This document shows positions 20,701 to 30,600 of a stretch of 64,000 nucleotides of DNA, in pieces. Within the stretch, counting starts at the first letter, position 1. Each line of letters opens with the position of its first letter. Made by a program: the position numbers and the translations under genes. The notes under the pieces are model-generated. The model worked only from the letters and a program-made list of their open reading frames with translations. It did no database searches and had not been told where the DNA came from. Origin of the DNA: Posidonia oceanica (lineage: Eukaryota > Streptophyta > Magnoliopsida > Alismatales > Posidoniaceae); the NCBI GenBank assembly GCA_037176725.1, contig JAZBRS010000049.1:13720001-13784000 (forward strand). Direction: 5' to 3'.

Positions 20701-23424
20701 CTTCCCAGACGATCAGGCGAGGCTTCTGCGGCTCGAACGGAGGAATGCAATTTATGGGTTGACTGTGAGCTGCCGGAGGCCGGGTGAGCGGTCTGTTGCT
20801 CCTCGGCTTGGCTGGAGTGCTCCATGGGATTGCTTGAGTGCTGGCAGAGAGGTTTGAGTGCTTTGGAATGGGTTCTAGTGCGAGTGGAGAGGAATTAGAG
20901 GTTCGGGCTGGTTTCTGTCAGAAATAGGGCAAGGTGTTTGTGGTGGAGTTTGGGGGCTGTGGTAGATGGTTTGGTTTGCTGTCGGAGGCTCTGGAAAGGT
21001 GGATGTATGGTGAACTTCTGGGTGGAGTTTGGGAAGGAGCTGCGGGCTGTGGTGAGGGGAATTGTTTGGTGGGTTGCGTTGGGTTGCAGGTTGAGGTCAG
21101 GTGGTGTTTCAGAGTAGTTTAGGTGGTGAAAAGGCAATGGGAAATCGGGGGATGAAGGCTGGCTGTTGGGTGAAGTTGGGGGAGGAATTGGGAGAAGGAT
21201 GAAGGCTTGGACGGGGCTTGGTTTACTGGGAAAGGTGAAGGAAGTTTTTCTGAAGATTTCTGGGGAGAAAGAGGAAGGCTTCAGGTGGGGATTGCTCTGG
21301 GATCCAGGTCTCTCTCCGGGATGCCAAGGCTCTCTCAAGCTCTACTCTCACTGCTCTCTTCTCTCTGGAAATTGGGAGGTGAAGAGGAGAAGGAGGAGGG
21401 TCGCATAGGTGGAGGAAATTGCTGGAATTTTGGCCTCTGGTTCGCTCTCAGGTCTGCTCTCTCTGGTTCTGGATTGTCACTCGCACTTGCTTGCTCACAC
21501 TCGTTCTACCTTCTCCCTAGATTGAAGGAAAGGACGGCTTATATCCGGAGGAGGCGCTGCTGGGCGCGGGCTGAATTTGAAATTAGCGGCGGCCACTGCA
21601 GCAGAGAGGATGGGACGACCGGCTCCGGAAAAGCCGTAGAGAGGAAGGAGAGGCGGCGAGCTCTGTGGATTGAAATGATGGAAGCTCAAATTCAAAACCA
21701 CGGAGGGAAAGCTGTAGCCGGCCGCTCGCGGGAAGAACTGCAGAAAAAATCTGCAGAAGGAGAAGGAGGAAGACGGAGGGGCGTGGGCCGGACCATGCGG
21801 GCTGAAGGAAAAAACAAAGAAATAAAAGAAAAAGGAAACGGGCTGGATTGAGCCCAGAAAAGAAAAGAAAGAATGAAAAAGAAAAGTAAGAAAGAAAGAG
21901 AGGGTAGAATGGGGAAATAAAATTAGGTAAAAATAGACTAAAAATAAATAAAAATATCAGAAGGGTTGTGCTGTAGATTAGGATTTTAATTAAAATTTTT
22001 AATGGTCATTTTGAGTTGATTAATGTGTTTTGGGTTTGATTAGGGTTTTAGGGTTTTGGTTTTGCTTTTAATTGGTTTTCACTTGATTAAATGTTTGTTA
22101 AACCCTTCTTAAATTGTTTTAAAAGTTGTATTTCCCTTGTTGGACACTTAGGATATTGATTAGGATTTTTTAGGATTTAATTTCGTATTAATCAGGGTTG
22201 GTTTTAGGTTTTTAAGTTTTAGTCTTCTTAGGGTTTCTTCCTTTTTAAGTCTTTTAAGTTATGTTTTGATTTTTATTTATTGATTTTCCTTGGAGTTTTT
22301 TTAGTTGGTTTTTTTCTGGTTTGAGAGGGTGTTTTTTAAGTCTTTCAGATGTGTTTTTCTTTTCTTTTTTAATTAAGTTTTTAACTTGTTTTTCTTATGT
22401 TTATTAGGTTAAATCTTTTGCCTTCTTTAATTACTTGTTCTAGTGTTTGATTTTTAATTCTCCTTTTTAGGGTTTGTCTTTTAATTCTTCTGATGGGGTT
22501 TTTATTTTTGGTGGGTTTTGATTTTATTTTAGCTTTTTTGTTGATTTTTCAGTGTTTTCTTTTGATTTGTTTTGCATTTTTTAGCTTGCATGTTTGGTTT
22601 TCCTTTTAGCTTAATTTAGTTAAGTTTAAGTTGTTAATTGCTTGTTTAACATTTTTTAATTGTTTTTCTTAGGGTTCTGATTTGTTTCTTTTGTGTTTTG
22701 AGATTTTACAGATTTTTATGGGTTTTTGTGGATTTTTGCAAAAGGGAGAAAAGGAAAGGAGAAGGAGGAAAGAAATGGAGAAAAGAGGGAGATAAGAGGA
22801 AAAGAGATAGGTTGGAGGAAAACGATTTCTTAAAATTTAGAGAAAATGCTAAAAATAAAGTAAAAATAAGGATAAGATAGAGGAAGGATAGAAGCACAGA
22901 GGGGGCCCACAGCCAGACCAGAAAAAGGATAAGAAAGGGATGAAAAGAGAGATGATAATCAGGAGAGAGAGAGGAGAGAGAAAATGATAATCCCGGAGAG
23001 AGAAAAGGATAATTTGGGTGAAAGAGGGTCTTAATGGTCTCGGAATGGGGTGAAAATTGGTGAGTGGGTAGTCTAGGATTTGAAGTATTGGTTCTAAAGT
23101 TTTGGTTTGATTCTAAGGAGGTTTTGGAGGGGTTTCAAGGTGTAGAAAAAGGGTAGTTTCACCTAGGTTTTCTATGGTTTTTGGGAATGGGTTAGGTTTG
23201 GAAATTTCTAGGTTTTTGGGTAGGCTTGTTGGGTGGATAGTGGTGGATTTTCCTATGGTTTTTGGTTAGGTTTTGAGGTTGGGAAGGGGGTAAAGGTTTA
23301 GGTCAAAACAGGCTGATTTTGAAAGGTAGAGAGGAGGATTAGGGTTAGGGTTTGGTTGGGGTTTGATCCAGCAATCACCAAGAGGGCTCCAAGAGTCCGG
23401 GCCTGCCAAGATGGGGTGTCAACA
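17708..23424 (-). repeat. Element A 3' LTR (5.7 kb)
   Basis: It begins TGTAGCGATCCC and ends GGGGTGTCAACA on the plus strand, and is repeated at 37059-42779 with scattered single-base changes. From left to right on the plus strand it holds a GCAAAACG-rich block (18300-18560), a TGCA-rich block with 91-bp steps (19600-20200), a GC-rich block (20280-20860), a GT-rich block (20930-21400), a T-rich block (21980-22700) and the terminal block shared with element E. Open frames in the GC-rich blocks have no recognisable protein. Confidence 0.93.
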
Positions 23425-23440
23425 GATGCCCCTCCCTGAG
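23425..23440 (-). other. Element A polypurine tract
   Basis: On the minus strand CAGGGAGGGGCATC lies directly before the 3' LTR start TGTTGACACC. Confidence 0.8.
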
Positions 23441-23999
23441 CGAGGGCAAGCGGAGCGCGGCCGCTGCTCAGGGTTGACAAGACACCCCATCTGACCGGCG
23501 GGAGCAGCGGTTTGCTATGGGCGTGAGCTACTTATTCGGTGGATGCACCGAAGATCGTAGCCCGTTGCCGCAATGCAAGATGCCAGTGCAGATGGATGCT
23601 GTGCTGTGTGTATGCATGCTGTTGCGAGTGCAATGCAAGAGTTAGTATAAAAGTTAGTGCAGCTAGAAGAAATGCTGATGCCGTGCAAGTGATACTGATG
23701 ATGCTAAAGTGATATGCAGTGCTAGCTAAAAAAGTGCTGAGATGATGCAGAAAAAATGATAAAAAGGTGCGATGTGGTGCGAATATCTGGCAGGGAGGCC
23801 AGACTTGCACGACAAAGCGAAGGAAAACAGGGTGCAGCTGGTCCCCGCCCGGGGAGCAAGCTCGCAGAGAGAAGAAAAAGGGGCGCGAGGGGAAAGAGGC
23901 CAACTCTCCTATTGCAGAAAGGGGGTGCGTGACTTTGTCTTCCTGGGACAAGGTCACGCCAAAAAGGAAAAAAAAAAAAAAATGATAAGGTGACGGGCT
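23441..23999. other. Element A 3' UTR next to the PPT
   Basis: No protein or RNA gene was recognised. The stretch includes ATGCTGATG-rich sequence at 23640-23770 and an A-rich run at 23967-23982. Confidence 0.5.
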
Positions 24000-24730
24000 T
24001 ATCGTCCGGATAGTTTACGGTCCTATCAATCGGGAGTGACAGTTTACGGTCCTGTCAACCGGAGGCAGTTGTGAGTGATAGTTACTGGATATCAGCCGTA
24101 TAACATGGTTGTGGGATAGTTTACAGTCCTATCAACTGGCGGATAGTTTACAGACCTATCAACTGGCGGATAGTTTACAGACCTATCAACTGGCGGATAG
24201 TTTACAGACCTATCAACTGGAAACCACAAACCATGAGGGATAGTTACTGGATATCAGCCGTATAACGCAATGCCAGATAGTTTACAGTCTATCATCTGGA
24301 GCGACAGTTTACGGTCCTGTCAACCGGCGGATAGTTTACAGACCTATCAACTGGAGGATAGTTTACAGTCCTATCAACTGGAAACGGCATTGCGAGGGAC
24401 AGTTACTGGATGTCAGCCGTATAATGCAATTGCTGGTGATAGTTTAGGAATATCAGCCTAACGACAGTTTACGGTCCTGTCAACCGGCGGATAGTTTACA
24501 GACCTATCAACTGGAGGATAGTTTACAGACCTATCAACTGGAACCGCAATTGCAAGGGACAGTTACTGGATGTCAGCTGTATAACGTAATTGCACGCGAT
24601 AGTTTACAGACCTATCAACTGGAGCGACAGTTTACGGTCCTGTCAACCGGTGGATAGTTTACAGACCTATCAACTGGAAAAGTGCAATTACGAGGGACAG
24701 TTACTGGATGTCATCCGTATAACACAACTG
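24000..24730. repeat. 27-bp tandem array with higher-order structure
   Basis: The basic unit is GGATAGTTTACAGACCTATC plus AACTGGC. It alternates with a GACAGTTTACGGTCCTGTCA variant and with a longer GACAGTTACTGGATGTCAGC spacer that recurs about every 100-180 bp, giving a higher-order repeat. It lies in the A 3' UTR. Confidence 0.85.
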
Positions 24731-24754
24731 CGGGCCGACCATGGATCGACCAGA

Positions 24755-24895
24755 AGATAGTTTAGGAATATCAGCCTGAGATAGTTTCGGATATCAGCCT
24801 AGCACGAGTGATTGATAGATGATAGTTTAGGAATATCAGCCTGAGATAGTTTCGGATATCAGCCTAGCACGAGTGATTGATTGATTGATAAGAGG
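24755..24895. repeat. Tandem duplication of a GATAGTTTAGGAATATCAGC block
   Basis: A block of about 70 bp carrying GATAGTTTAGGAATATCAGC, GATAGTTTCGGATATCAGCC and GCACGAGTGATTGAT occurs twice in tandem. It is related to the preceding 27-bp array. Confidence 0.8.
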
Positions 24896-24924
24896 GGGCA
24901 AGATCATGATGAGAATGATAAGAT

Positions 24925-25440
24925 ATCGGACTTATCGGCCGGCAAAGAGGGGATGAGATAATGATGAGAAGTTGATCTAAAGAGGGGGATGAGATCATGA
25001 TGAGAAATTAAGCTAAAGAGGGGGATGAGATCATGATGAGAATATTAAGCTAAAGAGGGGGATGAGATCATGATGAGAATATTAAGCTAAAGAGGGGGAT
25101 GAGATCATGATGAGAAATTAAGCTAAAGAGGGGGATGAGATCATGATGAGAAATTAAGCTAAAGAGGGGGATGAGATCATGATGAGAAATTAAGCTAAAG
25201 AGGGGGATGAGATCATGATGAGAAATTAAGCTAAAGAGGGGGATGAGATCATGATGAGAAGCTAAGCTAAAGAGGGGGATGAGATCATGATGAGAAATTA
25301 AGCTAAAGAAGGGGGGTGAGGTCATGATGAGAAATTAAGCTAAAGAGGGGGATGAGATCATGATGAGAAGCTAAGCTAAAGAGGGGGATGAGATCATGAT
25401 GAGAAGCTAAGCTAAAGAGGGGGATGAGATCATGATGAGA
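24925..25440. repeat. 36-bp tandem array, about 14 units
   Basis: The unit is GAGGGGGATGAGATCATGAT plus GAGAAATTAAGCTAAA. The period is exactly twelve codons, so the minus strand stays open as a LISHHDLIPLFS repeat; there is no other sign of coding. Related GATATCGGACTTATCGGCCG blocks flank it on both sides (24920, 25455, 25515). Confidence 0.92.
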
Positions 25441-25734
25441 AGTGTTGATTGATAAGATATCGGACTTATCGGCCGGCAAAGAGGGGATGAGGGAATGATG
25501 AGAATGATAAGATATCGGACTTATCGGCCGGCAAAGAAGGGATAAGGGAATGATGAGAAGAAATCATCCCATGACGCCAGGAACGTCATGGGGGAAAGAG
25601 GGAAAGAATGATACCAAGGGGCGATCAAAAGATGCCCCTGGTGTCGGGATGACACCAGGGGTTGGCCAGCGCGTCCTTGGCATCGAAAGCAGAGAGTGAT
25701 GACAAGAGTGTCGTGCTTGTCAGACGAGTAGTTT

Positions 25735-26330
25735 GGGGTACCAGCCCGCAAAGATAATGATCCAGCTGGGGGCGACCAACTGGGGACTCGACTGGGGATG
25801 ATCAGCCGAGAAGAGTGTCAGGTTGACGGACCTTTTGCCGAGCAGTTTGGGGTGCCAGCCCGCAGAGATAATGATCCAGCTGGGGGCGACCAACTGGGGA
25901 CTCGACTGGGGATGACCAGCCGAGAAGAGTGTCAGGTTGACGGACCTTTCGCCGAGCAGTTTGGGGTGCCAGCCCGCAGAGATAATGATCCAGCTGGGGG
26001 CGACCAACTGGGGACTCGACTGGGGATGACCAGCCGAGAAGAGTGTCAGGTTGACGGACCTTTCGCCGAGCAGTTTGGGGTGCCAGACCGCAGAGATAAT
26101 GATCTAGCTGGGGGCGACCAACTGGGGACTCGACTGGGGATGACCAGTCGAGAAGAGTGTCAGGTTGACGGACCTTTCGCCGAGCAGTTTGGGGTGCCAG
26201 CCCGCAGAGATAATGATCCAGCTGGGGGCGACCAACTGGGGACTCGACTGGGGATGACCAGCCGAGAAGAGTGTCAGGTTGACGGACCTTTCGCCGAGCA
26301 GTTTGGGGTGCCAGCCCGCAGAGAACTCAG
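25735..26330. repeat. 114-bp tandem array, about five units
   Basis: Each unit contains GAGCAGTTTGGGGTGCCAGC, AGATAATGATCCAGCTGGGG, CGACTGGGGATGACCAGCCG and GTGTCAGGTTGACGGACC. Units are almost identical. Since 114 is a multiple of three, a 180-codon frame runs through it on the plus strand, opposite to the element. Decayed copies continue at 26460-26640. Confidence 0.92.
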
Positions 26331-26340
26331 CTGGGGATGA

Positions 26341-26901
26341 TCAGCTGGGGATGATACCATAGGGCGGCCAAAAGATGCCCCTGGTATCAGGATGATACCA
26401 GGGGATGGCCGATGCGCCCATGGCATCAGGATGCAAAGATAGATAAGTGAGTGGATGGATGATAGGTTGACGAACCCATCGCCGAGCAGTTTGGGGTGCC
26501 AGCCTGCAAGGGACTCAGCCGAGGATGAACAGCTGAGGAGGATGACAGGTTGACGGACCTTTCGCCGGGCAGTTTGGGGTGCCAGCCCGCAGAGGATAGC
26601 GGTCCAGCCGGGGATGACCAGCTGGGGACGCCGGTCGGCGGAGCTTGGTGTCGCGGGCCTGCAGATGCTCTGGGCTCCGGATTGGGTGCTGAGGACTTCG
26701 CCGCGTTGGGATGTCTGCGAGTCTGATTAGAGGGCCCAAGATAATGATGATGATGATATGCAATGTAGCAAAGAGTCTTGATGTGCAAGCAGAAAGCAGA
26801 AACAGTTTCCATTGATAAGGCTTGGTGAGTACAACGCCTGTGGCAGGCCGGAAATGTACAGCACAATTTGAAAGAAGACCACATGATGGTCGCACAAGGG
26901 C
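26341..26901. other. Element A 3' UTR between the arrays and the DUF7745-like ORF
   Basis: It holds decayed 114-bp repeat units and a GATACCA..GGGGC stem-like block (26340-26430) that resembles 25560-25680 and the B sequence at 56240-56290. The rest is unassigned. Confidence 0.6.
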
Positions 26902-28104
26902 CTAGTCAACCCGGGCCTTCTTTGGCTGCCTGGAGTCGGGGAATAGGGGGCCGCCTGGCGGGACTTCAGTGATTGGCCAGAGCTGTCGGACTTCGGCTTC
27001 ATAATCAGGAGTGCATCCAGTACCTCTCACAGCTGCAACGTCTGTAGATTGGACCCCGTGCTGCATCAGACTAGCGAGCTTCTTGGTCGGGGCAGTGGTG
27101 CTGAGAGGATAAGTCTGTAGAAGCTCGGGCGCTGTACTGTTAATGAAGGCGCCCTGCTGGAAGCCGAATTGGCGCATGACCCTGATTGGATGGTACTCTA
27201 TGCCTTCCGTGAAGCCTGGAAGAATGATCAGCCGCGTGTCACGCACGCTGAAGAAGATTATGAATGGCTCTGCTGCAGAGGGAACGATGCGCCAGATCAC
27301 AGCGTCGTCAGTCAGTGCTGACAGCCTCTCATAGTCGTCTTTGACGCTCTTGTCTGCTCTGGTACGGGCGCTGCTGCAGTAAGCTTCGAAAGCATGCACT
27401 TGAGGGCGTAGAAGGTCCATCTCTAAGTGCGCGGTTAGCCAGACTTGTATGAGTGCTCCGCAATCGTGGAAGTGGCGGCAGCGATGAGAAATGCGGTCCA
27501 GCCCGCGATAAGTCTCTGCCAAGACGACTGGTGCCAGGTCTATGTGCTGGGTCACCACAGCTAATGCAATCTCTGCGACCTCGATGGCCACTGTCAGTCG
27601 GCCATGAGTAAAGATTAGTTCGCCCAGAAAGCGGATGACGAACCCTCGGAGCCACAGCTCATCTCCGAGGTCAGCGCGCTTGTTCAAGATATCATCAAAG
27701 TATGCAAGGCGAAGCATAGGCTTTGGTCCACTGGTGCAGATTATGTTCTGTTGGCAGGCTTGAGTGGAGAGCCCAGTCAGTTGGTTCAGGACCCGGAGAT
27801 ATCCGTCGCGCCTCATGAAAACAGGCGGCCCCAAGATCTTTGAAAAGCCACATATCCGACGCACCTCTTCCAGTGTAGGTGTCAGCTCAGTTTTGTTGAA
27901 ACGGAAGACATGGTGCGCCGGCTTCCAGAATCTCGCGGCGGCGCACAGAAGGTGGCGGCTGACCTCCACATCAGCAGCCTTTAGCAGCTTGGTTGGTATG
28001 CCCCACAGGTGCAGCTTTTCACAGTCTACTTGAGTGAGCCTGCCGATCCATTCTCGCAGGGTTTCCGAGCAATGTGCGGGAGTCAGCAGAGTAGGAAAAT
28101 CCAT
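26902..28104 (-). CDS. Element A extra ORF, DUF7745-like (400 aa)
   Basis: An intact 400-codon frame begins at 28104 with MDFPTLLTPAHCSETLREW. Residues about 55-95 carry RHLLCAAARFWKPAHHVFRF and ELTPTLEEVRRICGF, a pattern I associate with DUF7745/plant-mobile-domain proteins carried by Tat elements. No enzyme motif, membrane segment or nuclear signal stands out apart from the basic C-terminus KKARVD. The pseudogene at 54556-55758 in B has exactly the same codon length and clear similarity along its whole length, so the ORF was kept as a protein in this family. It lies in sense orientation between integrase and the 3' LTR. Its function is unknown. Confidence 0.85.
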   Translation of the reverse strand: MDFPTLLTPAHCSETLREWIGRLTQVDCEKLHLWGIPTKLLKAADVEVSRHLLCAAARFWKPAHHVFRFNKTELTPTLEEVRRICGFSKILGPPVFMRRDGYLRVLNQLTGLSTQACQQNIICTSGPKPMLRLAYFDDILNKRADLGDELWLRGFVIRFLGELIFTHGRLTVAIEVAEIALAVVTQHIDLAPVVLAETYRGLDRISHRCRHFHDCGALIQVWLTAHLEMDLLRPQVHAFEAYCSSARTRADKSVKDDYERLSALTDDAVIWRIVPSAAEPFIIFFSVRDTRLIILPGFTEGIEYHPIRVMRQFGFQQGAFINSTAPELLQTYPLSTTAPTKKLASLMQHGVQSTDVAAVRGTGCTPDYEAEVRQLWPITEVPPGGPLFPDSRQPKKARVD

Positions 28105-28497
28105 TATACTTGATTGCAGAAGACAGGCTGATTACTGCAAGGCTTGAAGGTACCTGCTATCAATAAACAGTCAGATCTCGCAGGTATGTAATCACTGACA
28201 GCAAGCAGAAACTGAGACTGAAAATGTAGTTCCAATATGCATCTAGGAAAAGTGATAACAGAACATAGCAATTAAGCACTGATAAGCAGGGGGATTCTGC
28301 AGCAGTCTTGCGGACATGGGGGCGAAGGTTGGTAGGAAATCTGGACCAGCGCAGCTTGAGTGTCGTCGATGTGCCTCTGCTGGGGAGAAGTACTGCCTCA
28401 GGGCCTGAGCGCGTTGCAGAGCGGAGAGATTGGCGGAAGGGGAAAGGAAAGAAAGAAGAAGATGCATGCATGCATGATGCAGGTGATATGCTTATGA

Positions 28498-28592
28498 AGA
28501 TGAGTAGTATGCTTGGATGAATGAGTATGCTTGGATGGATGAGTATGCTTGGATGAATGAGTATGCTTGGATGGATGGGTATGCTTGGGTGC
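28498..28592. repeat. 18-bp tandem array, about five units
   Basis: ATGCTTGGATGAATGAGT alternates with ATGCTTGGATGGATGAGT. Confidence 0.85.
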
Positions 28593-29464
28593 CCTCAGCA
28601 TACGGAGTGCTTTGGTGCCTGCTGCAGAGGAAGGGAGTGGTCCTTGACTCACTGGGCCCTGCTCAGACTCTCGGCTTATTGGTGGCACTCCGGAACAGGT
28701 TGTTGGCATTATACAGGTGGTAATGTGGTGAGGACAGGCTACTGGCTGCACTCTCAGGACCTACACCTATTCTTTCAGCTCTTTTTTTTTTTGAAAGGTT
28801 TCTCCCTCATAGGTATGCAGTCTTTCTCTGCCCCTAGCTAGGAGAAGGCATGTGTTTGCTCTTGGGAGGATGTGGTAGACCCCTTTTTCAGGCTTGACAT
28901 GCTGGGGATCTCTAGTAAAGTATGGGGGATAACGGTGCCTATGTTTTTTGGGCTACTTTTGCCTTTTTCTTCTTCTTTTTTTTTGTTTTGCTTGCTTTTC
29001 TCCTTTTTTTGTTTTTGTTTTTGTTCTATCTCTTTTTTCCTTTTTTTTTTGCTTGATCTTTTTTTCTCTTTTTTTTTTTTTTAGGCTTTTGCTATCCCCA
29101 TTCTGGTGGCAAAAGAAGGGTGCTTGAATTGTAATGGATTTAGGCTTTGGGTCTGCTGTGTGATGGGTAGAAGGAGCAGGGTTAGACTGCACACCCCTAT
29201 CTCTAGGGCCGGCTTCTGTCTTCGTCTTCTGTTCCTTGGAGGTGCCCAAACCTAGATGTCTATTCTCACTTTTTTTTTCAAGCTCACATCCTAACATTTT
29301 TCCTCCCTCAGAGGTGTATGTCCTTGTGAGACTGGGCAGTTGGCCTGTCCTTATTGGTGGTGGCTCCCTCACTCGCTAAGACATCTAAGTAGTGCCAGGT
29401 GAGGCAGGGTGACTCTTTCCAGAGCAGGCAAGCACTTCCGGTTGTCATCACCGGGCAGAAGATG

Positions 29465-29585
29465 CGATGTTTGAGAGGATGACGATGATGATTTGAAGAA
29501 AAAGAATGCAAGAGTTGAAAGGATGACGATGATGATTTGAAAAGAAAGAATGCAAGAGTTGAAAGGATGACGATGATGATTTGAA
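29465..29585. repeat. About 45-bp tandem array, three units
   Basis: Units read GGATGACGATGATGATTTGA followed by AGAAAAAGAATGCAAGAGTTGAAA. Confidence 0.85.
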
Positions 29586-29658
29586 GTAGAGTTGAAGCAA
29601 GAAGGCGAGAATGCAAGTGCAAGTGGGGGAAGGGCATCTGCAACGGGGCCGCTTTCGG

Positions 29659-30531
29659 CTACTGATAGTATTTCTTCAGATAGCAGAGGTTGACGGGCTC
29701 AGACTGCTCGACGTGGTCCATATCCTCAAGAGTTACAGCGCCTCCCGAAAAGATCTGCTTGACCACAAAGGGGCCACGCCAATTGGGTCGGAATTTCCCT
29801 CGACCGTCAGGCAAGTGAATGGCGCGCAAGACAAGGTCCCCTGGCTGAAAGCTTCTGGGCTGGACCTTCTTCAAGAATGCTCTGGCCATCCGCTTCTGAT
29901 AGCAGTGAGCGTTGTGCATGGCTTGCAATCTGCGCTCATCAATCAGGTTCAGTTGGACGCAGCGGTCTTCGACCCATTCTGCTTCTTCCAACTCAGCTTC
30001 CCGCAGGATCCGCAGGGAGGGGATCTCCACTTCAACAGGTAACACCGCTTCCATGCCGTACACTAGAGAGTACGGGGTGGCTCCTGTAGAGGTCCGGATT
30101 GATGTCCTGTACGCCCAGAGCGCGTACGGGAGCTTGTCGTGCCAATCCTTGTGGATTTCTGCCATTTTCTTCAGAATCTTGACAATGTTCTTGTTTGCAG
30201 ATTCCACTGCTCCGTTCATCTGAGGCCGATAGGGCGAGGATCGATGGTGCTTGATCTTGAGACTTTGCAGGTATTCTTCGATCCTTTTGGCAATGAAGTT
30301 TGAGCCGTTATCAGAGATGACAGAGTGCGGGACCCCATATCGGGCAACAATATTGTTTCTGATAAATTTTTCTGTTGCCGCAGCGATGACTGTCCTGTAA
30401 GAGGCTGCTTCCACCCACTTGGTAAAGTAATCGATCGCTGCCAGAATGTAACGATGACCATTTGAAGCAGCAGGGTGAATGGCGCCGATGACATCGATCC
30501 CCCAGGTGGAGAAAGGCCATGGCGAAGACAT
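29659..30531 (-). CDS. pol: Element A integrase, catalytic core and C-terminus only
   Basis: Integrase joins the cDNA copy to host DNA. The 290-codon frame has the RNase-H-fold catalytic triad at D13 (GIDVIG), D74 (SDNGSNF) and E110 (VESANKN). The last two are separated by 35 residues, as is standard. A GDLVLRAI and RPNWRGPFVV C-terminal region follows, and the frame ends CYLKKYYQ. The N-terminal HHCC zinc domain present in B (CHNCQ near 52340) is missing, because the deletion joint lies just upstream of MSSPWPF. The frame is open upstream but in the -1 phase to gag-pro, so it would not be made as part of one polyprotein without a frameshift. Whether it is active is doubtful. Confidence 0.85.
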   Translation of the reverse strand: MSSPWPFSTWGIDVIGAIHPAASNGHRYILAAIDYFTKWVEAASYRTVIAAATEKFIRNNIVARYGVPHSVISDNGSNFIAKRIEEYLQSLKIKHHRSSPYRPQMNGAVESANKNIVKILKKMAEIHKDWHDKLPYALWAYRTSIRTSTGATPYSLVYGMEAVLPVEVEIPSLRILREAELEEAEWVEDRCVQLNLIDERRLQAMHNAHCYQKRMARAFLKKVQPRSFQPGDLVLRAIHLPDGRGKFRPNWRGPFVVKQIFSGGAVTLEDMDHVEQSEPVNLCYLKKYYQ

Positions 30532-30539
30532 GTTGTGCA

Positions 30540-30600
30540 GCTGATGTGGAGGGGCCTTGCTGATTCTGCTGCTGAAATTGCCGACTGTTCTGCTACTTAG
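30540..30600 (-). other. Deletion joint replacing RT, RNase H and integrase N-terminus
   Basis: Upstream, A matches B up to the GRSRW motif (about 49260 in B) and the Ala-rich region after it. Downstream, A resumes at the APP and MSSPWPF codons that are at about 52380-52404 in B. Roughly 2.7-3.1 kb present in B is absent. The joint changes phase by -1, and a TAA ends gag-pro at 30597. Confidence 0.8.

Larger units (their letters stand above)
28105..29658. other. Element A spacer between integrase and the extra ORF
   Basis: No coding domain was found. It includes an 18-bp ATGCTTGGATGAATGAGT repeat at 28498-28592, a T-rich tract at 28965-29085 and a 45-bp repeat at 29460-29585. Part of it (about 29360-29450) resembles B near 53480-53575, including the TGAGGCAGGGT and GAGGGAGCCACCA-type segments, so the spacer is ancestral to the family. 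Confidence 0.65.

Noticed and set aside
20291..21851. Open frames of 188 and 214 codons in the A LTR, repeated at 39642-41205
   Set aside because: They lie in GC-rich or GT-rich LTR sequence, are duplicated only because LTRs are duplicated, and have arginine-rich compositions typical of chance frames. No domain is recognisable.
24925..25440. Regular direct repeats that might suggest a CRISPR-like array
   Set aside because: Units are contiguous with no unique spacers, and the context is a plant retrotransposon 3' UTR.
25798..26340. A 180-codon frame on the plus strand with a 38-residue repeat
   Set aside because: The frame is the 114-bp tandem array read through. It runs opposite to the element and overlaps another repetitive frame. 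Kept only as a note on period.
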